Shown here: piece after piece, positions 1 through 5,013 of the stretch
How positions within the stretch are numbered: the stretch's first letter is position 1
Layout of the letters: every line of letters starts with the position of its first letter
NCBI GenBank assembly: GCA_024274855.1
Contig: JAJSAJ010000264.1
Span: 1-5,013, forward strand
Length of the DNA stretch: 5,013 nt
Reading direction: 5' to 3'
Source: Planctomycetota bacterium
GTDB taxonomy: Bacteria; Planctomycetota; Planctomycetia; Pirellulales; Pirellulaceae
Program-made: the position numbers and the translations under genes
The notes under the pieces: generated by a model
The model's database searches: none
What the model was told of the DNA's origin: nothing
What the model saw: the letters and a program-made list of their open reading frames with translations, nothing else

Positions 1-1572
1 AAGATGTTTCTGCCGCAGGTTGTGAAGACAGCTCGCGTCATGAAAAAAGCCGTTGCCTATTTGACTCCGTTCATGGAAGCCGAGAAACTTGCTGCCGGTG
101 AACACGTGGCCACATCGCGGGGCAAGATTCTGATGGCGACCGTCAAGGGCGATGTCCATGACATCGGGAAGAACATTGTCGGTGTCGTACTCGGTTGCAA
201 CAACTTCGAAGTGATTGATCTTGGTGTGATGGTCGCCAGCGAGACGATTCTGCAGCAGGCTAAGGAGCGAGAGGTGGACATCATCGGCCTATCGGGCCTG
301 ATAACACCCAGCTTGGAAGAGATGGTCCACGTAGCCAAGGAAATGAAGCGGTGCGGCTTTGAAGTTCCATTGTTAATCGGTGGGGCGACCACCAGCGAGA
401 AGCATACGGCGGTGAAGATTGCACCATGCTATGACCAGCCGACCGTTCACGTTCTGGACGCGTCGCGCAGTGCGGGTGTCGTGGAACGACTTCTCAGCGC
501 CGACCTCCGGGACTCGTTCGTTGCGCAGAACCAGCAGCGGCAGCAGCGGACAGCCGAGGCATTCGCCCAGCAACATCAGAACCTGCTTCCGTTATCCGAG
601 GCGCGGCGGCGACGATTCACAACCGATTGGGCGCACGTGCCGATTGCCACACCGGATTTTCTCGGCAATCGAGTTATCGATCCGATTCCGCTGGAGCAGA
701 TCGTACGGTTGATCGATTGGTCGCCGTTTTTTCGAGCGTGGGAGTTGAAGGGCAAGTTCCCTCAAATTCTTTCCGATCCCAACCAAGGCGACGTAGCTCG
801 GGAGCTCCACCAACAGGCAACCGAATTACTTGATAAGATTGTGTCACGGAAACTACTGACCGCTCGAGCGATCTACGGGTTCCGTCCCGCGGTTTCGGAA
901 GGAGACGACATTCTCCTGTACGAGGACGCGGGGTTGGAGCGCGAAATTGCCCGCTTCCACACGCTGCGTCAACAGTGGCAGCGTCGCGGCCAAAACCAGT
1001 TTCGAGCACTTGCCGATTACATCGCACCCCGTAAGGCGGGCCATCCGGATTTCCTGGGCATGTTTGTGGTCACGGCCGGGATCGGTGCCTCGCAATTGGC
1101 ATCGCAGTTCGCATCCGAACAGGACGACTACAATGCCATCATGGTCAAGGCACTTGCCGATCGTTTAGCGGAGGCATCGGCCGAATGGCTCCATATCCGC
1201 GCGCGGCACGACTGGGGTTTCGGTCGCCAGGAAGAGTTGACCCATGATGATCTGATCGCGGAACGGTATCGCGGGATCCGTCCCGCGCCCGGCTATCCGG
1301 CTCAACCCGACCACTCGGAAAAAGAGACACTGTTCAGACTGCTTGACGCCGAGAGGCGAATCGGTGTCCAATTGACTGAAACGTGGGCGATGTCACCAGC
1401 CGCCAGCGTCTGTGGGCTGTACTTTGCTCACCCCAAAGCACGCTACTTTTCGGTGGGACGGCTCAAGCGAGACCAGGTCGCCGACTATGCGATTCGCAAG
1501 GAAATCACGCGGATTGAAGCTGAAAAACGGTTACAGTCACATCTCGGCTACGAGCCATCCCAGCACGATTAG
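1..1572 (+). CDS. metH: Cobalamin-dependent methionine synthase MetH, C-terminal part (5' end outside window)
   Basis: MetH transfers a methyl group from methyltetrahydrofolate via cobalamin to homocysteine, giving methionine in the cytoplasm. About 523 codons are visible; E. coli MetH has about 1227 residues, so the folate- and homocysteine-binding modules lie to the left. The frame is open from base 1, and the Met at base 4 sits inside the conserved KMFLPQVV motif, so it is not the start. Numbering from that Met: residues 1-25 end the four-helix cap of the B12 domain; 40-165 are the Rossmann B12-binding domain with GDVHDIG at 49-55, where His52 is the expected lower cobalt ligand, then GLSGLITPS at 95-103 and GGATTS at 126-131. 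A Gln-rich linker (about 165-200) leads to the AdoMet reactivation domain (about 205-520), with LIDWSPFF at 236-243 and RPAPGYP at 426-432. Asp238, Arg426 and Tyr431 match the AdoMet-binding residues of E. coli MetH. All key residues are present, and the C-terminus ends at the usual place. Nothing suggests decay. No clear terminator follows. Confidence 0.97.
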   Translation, partial: KMFLPQVVKTARVMKKAVAYLTPFMEAEKLAAGEHVATSRGKILMATVKGDVHDIGKNIVGVVLGCNNFEVIDLGVMVASETILQQAKEREVDIIGLSGLITPSLEEMVHVAKEMKRCGFEVPLLIGGATTSEKHTAVKIAPCYDQPTVHVLDASRSAGVVERLLSADLRDSFVAQNQQRQQRTAEAFAQQHQNLLPLSEARRRRFTTDWAHVPIATPDFLGNRVIDPIPLEQIVRLIDWSPFFRAWELKGKFPQILSDPNQGDVARELHQQATELLDKIVSRKLLTARAIYGFRPAVSEGDDILLYEDAGLEREIARFHTLRQQWQRRGQNQFRALADYIAPRKAGHPDFLGMFVVTAGIGASQLASQFASEQDDYNAIMVKALADRLAEASAEWLHIRARHDWGFGRQEELTHDDLIAERYRGIRPAPGYPAQPDHSEKETLFRLLDAERRIGVQLTETWAMSPAASVCGLYFAHPKARYFSVGRLKRDQVADYAIRKEITRIEAEKRLQSHLGYEPSQHD

Positions 1573-1707
1573 TGCAAGACCGGAATAACGCTGATGATGA
1601 CCAACCGAGGTGCGGAGCAGGCGTCCCAAGTCAATTGACAAAGGATAGGTGACCAGTAGGATGACGGAAACCGTTCACGGCGAAAGTGCGTGGAGCGGCA
1701 ATTGTAT

Positions 1708-1721
1708 TTGTCACTTGTCAC
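1708..1721 (+). repeat. Tandem heptamer TTGTCAC x2
   Basis: Two exact adjacent copies of TTGTCAC directly abut the left inverted-repeat arm, and a related TTGTTAC lies inside that arm at 1725-1731. It could be part of an extended end-binding site or chance; it is short. Confidence 0.5.
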
Positions 1722-1746
1722 ATTTTGTTACACTTTAGCCAAATGG
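1722..1746 (+). repeat. Left arm of 25-bp inverted repeat
   Basis: The arm starts ATTTTGTTACACTTTAGCC and ends AAATGG. Its reverse complement matches 2675-2699 except at one base, opposite position 2692. Matching drops sharply just inside the arm (1747 onward), as expected for a terminal repeat. Outside it, similarity continues only loosely with a gap (a shared TTGT). Confidence 0.85.
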
Positions 1747-1770
1747 AGAACGCGCGTTGGTCGAAGGGCC

Positions 1771-1791
1771 CCCATGGGCTTGTCTCATGGG
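1771..1791. repeat. Small hairpin, CCCATG / CATGGG
   Basis: CCCATG at 1771-1776 can pair with CATGGG at 1786-1791 across a 9-base loop. CCCATGGG at 1771-1778 is also a perfect 8-base palindrome. The site is weak alone and is listed because it is the first of a run of palindromes. Confidence 0.3.
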
Positions 1792-1837
1792 TGAATAAGT
1801 CTCTCGAGCTAAAAAGCATGTGATGAAAACCCCCTTT

Positions 1838-1878
1838 CCGCTCCCTCCCCGCCGCCAAAGGCGGCGGGGAGGGAGCGG
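1838..1878. repeat. Perfect 19-bp GC-rich hairpin with AAA loop
   Basis: Bases 1838-1856 are exactly complementary to 1860-1878, leaving a 3-base loop AAA at 1857-1859. All 19 pairs are Watson-Crick and 17 are G:C, so the stem would be extremely stable in RNA or as a DNA cruciform. It is not a normal intrinsic terminator for metH: it lies 266 bp downstream and no T run follows on the + strand. On the - strand only GGGGGTTTTC follows. A REP-like palindrome is the likeliest reading. Confidence 0.85.
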
Positions 1879-1900
1879 CCGTCGGCATGACATGCCGGCC
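1877..1900. repeat. Palindrome around GGCATG-A-CATGCC
   Basis: GTCGGCATG at 1881-1889 and CATGCCGGC at 1891-1899 are inverted with one G-T mismatch around a single central A; flanking GG and CC extend the symmetry roughly to 1877-1900. It starts within the last two bases of the 19-bp hairpin, so the two form a continuous palindromic block. Confidence 0.6.
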
Positions 1901-1921
1901 TTAGCTCAATAGACTCGCTCA

Positions 1922-1942
1922 CCAACGGCACAAGGCCGTTGG
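1922..1942. repeat. 8-bp hairpin CCAACGGC / GCCGTTGG
   Basis: CCAACGGC at 1922-1929 pairs perfectly with GCCGTTGG at 1935-1942 around the 5-base loop ACAAG. No T run follows, so it is not a terminator. It sits 15 bp before the next inverted pair. Confidence 0.6.
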
Positions 1943-1957
1943 GGTCGATCATTCCAA

Positions 1958-2035
1958 GGGGTCAGACCCATTTTCGGCGACAAAATGCGTTTACGTAAAT
2001 GAACGATTTCTCCGCCGAAAATTGCGTCAGACCCC
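1958..2035. repeat. Inverted pair of GGGTCAGACCC-type repeats (REP/BIME-like)
   Basis: The left arm (1958-1979, starting GGGGTCAGACCC and ending TTTTCGGCG) matches the reverse complement of the right arm (2013-2035) with two mismatches and one single-base gap. Each arm carries its own mini-palindrome, GGGTC-A-GACCC in the left and a slightly degenerate form in the right. The 33-base spacer holds the perfect palindrome TTTACGTAAA (1990-1999). Two inverted REP units around a spacer is the layout of a BIME, often spread by REP-associated Y1 transposases (RAYTs). Assignment to that class is inference, and no RAYT gene is in the window. Confidence 0.7.
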
Positions 2036-2053
2036 AGCGGCGTGAACGGCTAC

Positions 2054-2088
2054 GATAAATGAGTAATGTCAAATAACGAATGATAAAT
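2054..2088 (+). repeat. Five degenerate heptads, each ending AAT
   Basis: Five consecutive 7-base units read GATAAAT, GAGTAAT, GTCAAAT, AACGAAT, GATAAAT. All end in AAT, and the first and last are identical. A looser continuation may exist at 2133-2154 (GAATGAC, TACGGAT, GACGGAA). The period of seven is exact with no indel, so slipped or amplified origin is plausible. Confidence 0.55.
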
Positions 2089-2256
2089 CGGTGAAAACCA
2101 CGGCGCTAACGCGATGGAAGACCCAAACCCCGTGAATGACTACGGATGACGGAAGCTGAAACGGTCGAGACATGCACGGGCCGGATTGTCAAACTCGAGC
2201 GGAAATCGGAATCTTAGTAGCGGCATTGGCGTTCATCAGTCTCTATTTGCGGTTGC

Positions 2257-2344
2257 CGGCCTGGCAGGCCGCGAGTGACTGTGAAGAGATTACGTAACGG
2301 CTTGGCCGTCCGGAAGTCACCGAGGTTCAAAGCTTCTTGAACCT
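2257..2344. repeat. Cluster of three small hairpins, possible structured RNA
   Basis: CGGCCT (2257-2262) pairs with AGGCCG (2266-2271). ACGGC (2297-2301) pairs with GCCGT (2305-2309), enclosed by GTGACT (2275-2280) with AGTCAC (2315-2320). AGGTTCAA (2323-2330) pairs perfectly with TTGAACCT (2337-2344) around a 6-base loop. TTACGTAA at 2290-2297 repeats the core of the palindrome at 1990-1999. The stems are short and the set could be fortuitous. It matches no RNA family I recognise; the TTCAA is not a tRNA T-arm. Confidence 0.35.
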
Positions 2345-2496
2345 TAAACAACTTCTGAATCGAGCACGACCAGGACAGGAGGAAGGAAAGACTGAAACAC
2401 TCATCAATCCCCACGAATCAGAAATGGGAAAAAGCTACAAGTTCAGCGTCGAGCGAGACGGGCCAACACGGTTTGAGCGGTAGCTTGTAATTGGTT

Positions 2497-2511
2497 CGAG
2501 GCCCGGCCTCG
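2497..2511. repeat. 15-base palindrome CGAGGCC-C-GGCCTCG
   Basis: Two perfect 7-base arms surround a central C. It lies just upstream of the large composite palindrome at 2521-2646. No function can be assigned. Confidence 0.5.
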
Positions 2512-2520
2512 TTCGTGTTC

Positions 2521-2646
2521 TAGGCTTTGTCTCAAAACCCGGAGACGCAGTGTTTCCGGGAGGGCGAAGCTCCTGCTGAGCCTCTTGTTTTGTTGGCCAG
2601 AACGGTTCGGCAGGAGCCTCGCCCTCTTGTTTTGAGGCAATGCCTG
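2521..2646. repeat. Large composite palindrome, REGEAPAEP-type planctomycete repeat
   Basis: Nested inverted repeats. The outer arms 2521-2538 and 2629-2646 match at 15 of 18 bases, including CTCAAAAC / GTTTTGAG. The inner arms 2562-2582 and 2604-2624 match at 18 of 21, two of the three mismatches being G-T-type, and pairing extends with wobble to 2557/2629. In between, CCCGGAGAC (2538-2546) and GTTTCCGGG (2552-2560) can form a competing 8-of-9 hairpin. The inner left arm read as protein gives REGEAPAEP, and the right arm gives a segment with QEPRPL. From general knowledge this peptide recurs in spurious or repeat-containing predicted proteins of Rhodopirellula-like planctomycetes, so this is taken as a dispersed genomic repeat rather than coding sequence. 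Confidence 0.75.
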
Positions 2647-2674
2647 GTCTTCCTCCCGTTCAGTCGATCACTTG

Positions 2675-2699
2675 CCATTTGGCTAAAGTGTTACAAAAT
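2675..2699 (-). repeat. Right arm of 25-bp inverted repeat, next to thiC
   Basis: The arm starts CCATTTGGCTAAAGTGTTAC and ends AAAAT. It is the inverted copy of 1722-1746 with a single mismatch at 2692. It ends 17 bp before the thiC Shine-Dalgarno and 32 bp before the start codon, so any thiC promoter must overlap this arm or lie inside the bounded segment. Confidence 0.85.
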
Positions 2700-2716
2700 C
2701 ACAAATCTTCGATACC

Positions 2717-2721
2717 GGAGG
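2717..2721 (+). promoter_or_regulatory. Ribosome binding site of thiC
   Basis: GGAGG lies 10 bases before the ATG at 2732. The next in-frame ATG (2738, codon 3) would be 16 bases away, so the first is preferred. Confidence 0.8.
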
Positions 2722-2731
2722 ATCCTGATAG

Positions 2732-4090
2732 ATGGCAATGACACAGATCCAAGCCGCAAGGGCGGGACAGATCACCCCCGAAATGGAGTTCGTCAGCGAG
2801 GTCGAGCATATCGAACCCGAGCAGATTCGATCCGAAGTCGCTGCCGGTCGTCTGGTGATTCCAGCGAATCATGTCCACTTGGAGAAAGGCCTCAAGCCGC
2901 TCGGGATTGGCGTTGCGGTCCGGTGCAAGATCAATGCCAACATCGGGAACTCAGCCGTCACGGGCGACATCGACATCGAGCTGGAGAAGCTGCGAGTCGC
3001 ACTTCAGTATGGTGCCGACACGGTGATGGACCTCTCTACCGGCCAGGACATTGACCGCATTCGGCAGACGATCATCGACCAATCACCGGTGGCAGTCGGA
3101 ACGGTCCCGCTTTACCAAATGCTGGAAGACATTGGCGGGAACATCGAAGAGATGAAGCCACAGGACTTCCTGGATATTGTTGAGCGTCAAGCGCGTAAAG
3201 GCGTCGACTACATGACGATTCATTGCGGGCTGCTGTTGGAGCACCTGCATTTGACGACACAGCGGGTCACCGGGATTGTCAGTCGTGGCGGATCGTTGAT
3301 CGCCAAATGGATGCTGGCCCACAACAAACAGAATCCGTTCTACACGCATTTTGGTGATCTGAGTGCAATCATGCGTCAATATGACGTGACGTGGAGTTTG
3401 GGGTACGGGCTGCGACCGGGCTCGATCGCTGATGCGAGCGACGAGGCGCAGTTTGCGGAACTGAAGGTACTCGGCGAGTTGGTCCAACAGGCCTGGGACG
3501 AGGGAACTCAGGTGATGGTGGAAGGCCCGGGGCACATCCCGATGGATCAGATCGAGATGAACGTACGACGGCAGATCGAGCTCTGCCATGGCGCGCCTTT
3601 CTATGTGCTTGGGCCCTTGGTAACGGACATCGCTCCGGGATACGATCACATCACCAGCGCAATCGGGGGCGCGATGGCCGGTTGGTATGGTGCTGCGATG
3701 CTCTGCTATGTAACGCCGAAAGAGCATTTAGGACTGCCCAACGTCGAAGATGTCCGGCAGGGCGTGATCGCGTATAAGATCGCCGCGCATGCGGCCGATC
3801 TGGCCCGACACCGACCCAGAAGCCAGCAGCGTGATGATGCCTTGAGCAAGGCGCGATATGAGTTCGACTGGGAATCGCAATTTCGCCTGTCGCTCGATCC
3901 GGAGCAAGCTCGTGCCTATCACGACGAAACGCTACCTCAAGACACATTCAAGAGTGCTCAGTTCTGCAGTATGTGCGGCCCGAAATACTGCTCGATGAAG
4001 ATCACCGAGGATATCCGGAACATGGATCGTGACAAGCCCGTCGTGCAGCTTCAACCGAGCGGCGACAGCACGGACGATGGCAAACCATAA
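2732..4090 (+). CDS. thiC: Phosphomethylpyrimidine synthase ThiC, short form
   Basis: ThiC is a cytoplasmic radical-AdoMet enzyme that rearranges aminoimidazole ribotide (AIR) to HMP-phosphate, the pyrimidine precursor of thiamine. The protein has 452 residues and reads through all family blocks: ITPEMEF at 14-20, LVIPANH at 41-47, INANIGNS at 67-74, EGPGHIPM at 264-271, PGYDHITSAIGGA at 302-314, TPKEHLGLPN at 328-337 and CSMCGPKYC at 412-420. Cys412, Cys415 and Cys420 form the CX2CX4C motif that binds the 4Fe-4S cluster. Glu264, His268 and His332 match the metal site described for ThiC. It starts right at the conserved core and lacks the extra N-terminal domain of the roughly 610-630-residue proteobacterial and plant forms; about 430-450 residues is normal for the short class. 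The last 20 residues are polar and unconserved. No other thi gene is in the window and no TPP riboswitch precedes it. A transporter gene follows after 55 bp. Confidence 0.97.
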   Translation: MAMTQIQAARAGQITPEMEFVSEVEHIEPEQIRSEVAAGRLVIPANHVHLEKGLKPLGIGVAVRCKINANIGNSAVTGDIDIELEKLRVALQYGADTVMDLSTGQDIDRIRQTIIDQSPVAVGTVPLYQMLEDIGGNIEEMKPQDFLDIVERQARKGVDYMTIHCGLLLEHLHLTTQRVTGIVSRGGSLIAKWMLAHNKQNPFYTHFGDLSAIMRQYDVTWSLGYGLRPGSIADASDEAQFAELKVLGELVQQAWDEGTQVMVEGPGHIPMDQIEMNVRRQIELCHGAPFYVLGPLVTDIAPGYDHITSAIGGAMAGWYGAAMLCYVTPKEHLGLPNVEDVRQGVIAYKIAAHAADLARHRPRSQQRDDALSKARYEFDWESQFRLSLDPEQARAYHDETLPQDTFKSAQFCSMCGPKYCSMKITEDIRNMDRDKPVVQLQPSGDSTDDGKP

Positions 4091-4145
4091 GCCTCGCTGC
4101 AAATGCTTCTCGAAACGTCTTCGCCGATCACAAACTGAAAACGCC
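4091..4145 (+). other. Short thiC-transporter spacer
   Basis: The 55 bp between the thiC stop and the first candidate start of the next gene show no hairpin with a T run, no clear promoter and no strong Shine-Dalgarno. Read-through from thiC is therefore plausible, but this is inferred only from the absence of signals. Confidence 0.5.
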
Positions 4146-5013
4146 ATGAACATGGATGACGCCGCCCACCCCACATCGCGCCGCGACGGACCGCCAATCG
4201 ACATGCCCAGCCATGGGGCAACCGAGCGATGCACGTCCGACGGCAAGAGTCCAGACATGGTCCCGAGCGGTCACATCCTCGAAAACGGCCTTCCGACGCT
4301 TTACCGCGACAGATCTTTTTGGGGCATGACCGTCACCCAGTTCCTCGGCGCGTTCAATGACAACCTGTTTAAGCAACTGATGTTGCTTTTGGCGCTGAAG
4401 GTTGCCGTCGCCGATCGACAGCCGATAGCCATGTTTGTCTTCTCGGCGCCCTTCCTGTTGTTCTCCGGTTTTGCAGGATTTTTGTCGGACCGATACAGCA
4501 AGCAGCGCATCATCGTCTTGTCCAAGGTGGCTGAAATTGCGGCAATGCTGTTAGGATTGATCGGCTTTTTTCTTTACGATTGGATGGGTTTCACGGGCTT
4601 GTTAGTGGTGTTGTTTTTGATGGGGACACAAAGCGCGTTTTTTGGTCCGAGCAAATACGGAATTCTGCCGGAAATGCTGCGCAAGGCCGATCTGCCTCGA
4701 GCCAACGGTCTGATTCTGATGACGACATTCTTGGCGATCATTCTCGGAACCGCCGCGGCCGGCCTATTGAGCGAACGACTGGTTACGCAAGGCGCACCGG
4801 TCGTGGCGACCGACGTAGTCGCCGCGGCCACCCCACCGATCGTCGGCCCGGCTGCCGCTTCTCCAAGCAGTATGGCTGCGAATCAACTGTGGCTGGCATC
4901 GCTGACTTGCGTCGCGATCGCCATTATCGGGACGCTGACCTCGCTGCTGGTTCGCGTTGTTCCGATCGCTGCACCGCAATTGAAGTTCACACTGGCCGCA
5001 TTGGGCGTCCCTG
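4146..5013 (+). CDS. Major-facilitator transporter, LplT/Aas-like, N-terminal part (3' end outside window)
   Basis: 289 codons are visible from the first ATG. Residues 1-55 are polar, then come membrane helices at about 60-85, 94-113, 123-147, 150-168, 187-208 and 248-272, the first half of a 12-helix major-facilitator fold. GAFNDNLFKQ (68-77), the motif-A-like GFLSDRYSKQR (111-121) and FFGPSKYGILPEML (165-178) resemble the lysophospholipid transporter LplT and the transporter domain of Aas-type fusions. LplT flips lysophospholipids across the inner membrane for re-acylation by Aas. Substrate is inferred from family only, and a fused acyltransferase or AMP-binding domain could lie beyond the edge. 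The start is uncertain: 4146 and 4152 have no good Shine-Dalgarno, while Met38 at 4257 has a weak AAGAG 8 bases upstream and would give a more typical short N-terminus. Residues 211-247 form an unusually long Ala/Pro/Val-rich loop between helices 5 and 6. Confidence 0.85.
   Translation, partial: MNMDDAAHPTSRRDGPPIDMPSHGATERCTSDGKSPDMVPSGHILENGLPTLYRDRSFWGMTVTQFLGAFNDNLFKQLMLLLALKVAVADRQPIAMFVFSAPFLLFSGFAGFLSDRYSKQRIIVLSKVAEIAAMLLGLIGFFLYDWMGFTGLLVVLFLMGTQSAFFGPSKYGILPEMLRKADLPRANGLILMTTFLAIILGTAAAGLLSERLVTQGAPVVATDVVAAATPPIVGPAAASPSSMAANQLWLASLTCVAIAIIGTLTSLLVRVVPIAAPQLKFTLAALGVP

Larger units (their letters stand above)
1722..2699. mobile_element. Putative non-autonomous (MITE-like) element bounded by 25-bp inverted repeats
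   Basis: The segment is 978 bp long and is bracketed by two 25-bp arms in inverted orientation that match at 24 of 25 positions. It lacks any transposase-like open frame. The base triplet CAC lies immediately outside both arms (1719-1721 and 2700-2702), which could be a 3-bp target duplication but is too short to prove one. The interior is made of other palindromes and short repeats. Matching terminal arms without coding capacity are the usual look of a MITE or a deletion derivative of an insertion sequence. Alternatives are two independent copies of a solo repeat that landed in opposite orientation, or a paired protein-binding site. The family is not one I can name. Confidence 0.45.
1573..2731. 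other. Long non-coding gap between metH and thiC, rich in palindromes
   Basis: About 1.16 kb with no credible gene on either strand. Open frames here are short, unlike any protein I know, and mostly translate repeats. 1573-1707 holds nothing recognisable: no metH terminator hairpin with a T run, no tRNA, no leader. From 1708 to 2700 there is an almost unbroken series of tandem and inverted repeats, listed separately. 2345-2495 is plain sequence apart from a possible outer pair AACACG (2464-2469) with CGTGTT (2514-2519) around the small palindrome at 2497-2511. 2701-2731 is the thiC leader. Confidence 0.85.

Noticed and set aside
1838..1878. Intrinsic terminator for metH
   Set aside because: The stem is excellent, but it is 266 bp past the stop and no T run follows on the + strand.
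1659..2154. 11-base direct repeat GGATGACGGAA at 1659-1669 and 2144-2154
   Set aside because: A few exact 11-base repeats are expected by chance in 5 kb, and the flanks do not match.
2214..2414. 66-codon - strand frame in the repeat island
   Set aside because: No recognisable domain and it covers the small hairpins; kept only as unsupported.
2491..2511. tRNA T-arm suggested by GGTTCGAGGCC
   Set aside because: The five bases on either side of the loop do not pair and no acceptor or anticodon arm is present.
2443..2640. 65-codon - strand frame
   Set aside because: It is the reverse translation of the same palindrome and is Arg/Leu-rich with no family resemblance.
2672..2697. Sigma-70-like promoter for thiC (TTGCCA with TACAAA)
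   Set aside because: The spacing is only 14 bases and the -10 match is 4 of 6; too weak to annotate.
2527..3054. 175-codon + strand open frame overlapping the start of thiC
   Set aside because: Its first part translates the REGEAPAEP palindrome and the rest is thiC read in another frame; thiC is conserved throughout.
3083..3727. 214-codon - strand frame inside thiC
   Set aside because: Shadow of thiC, which has every catalytic motif on the + strand.

Overview
The window looks like ordinary chromosome from a member of the Planctomycetota, probably the Pirellulales (Rhodopirellula and relatives). This is an inference. It rests on moderately GC-rich coding DNA, a short-form ThiC, and above all an intergenic palindrome whose arm translates as REGEAPAEP, a peptide that recurs in predicted proteins of that group. 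No rRNA, tRNA, CRISPR array, transposase or defence gene is visible.

Layout, all genes on the + strand. (1) 1-1572: the C-terminal part of cobalamin-dependent methionine synthase MetH, holding the B12-binding and AdoMet reactivation domains; its start lies off the left edge. (2) 1573-2731: a 1.16 kb gap with no credible gene but dense symmetric structure. A near-perfect 25-bp inverted repeat (1722-1746 and 2675-2699, 24/25 matching) brackets 978 bp. Inside it lie a perfect 19-bp hairpin, a pair of inverted arms built on GGGTCAGACCC, five degenerate heptads, a cluster of small hairpins and a large REGEAPAEP-type palindrome. This is the most interesting part of the window and reads as a non-autonomous, MITE-like element or a pile-up of REP-like repeats. 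(3) 2732-4090: thiC, complete, short form, with a good Shine-Dalgarno and no TPP riboswitch that I can find. (4) 4146-5013: the first 289 codons of a major-facilitator protein resembling LplT or the transporter part of Aas-like fusions, running off the right edge.

How the genes fit together: MetH makes methionine, the precursor of AdoMet, and uses AdoMet for reactivation; ThiC is a radical-AdoMet enzyme that makes the thiamine pyrimidine. That is a loose metabolic link, not evidence of an operon, since the repeat-rich gap separates them. thiC and the transporter gene are only 55 bp apart with no visible terminator, so they may be co-transcribed. I see no convincing new multigene system; the novelty, if any, is in the repeat island.
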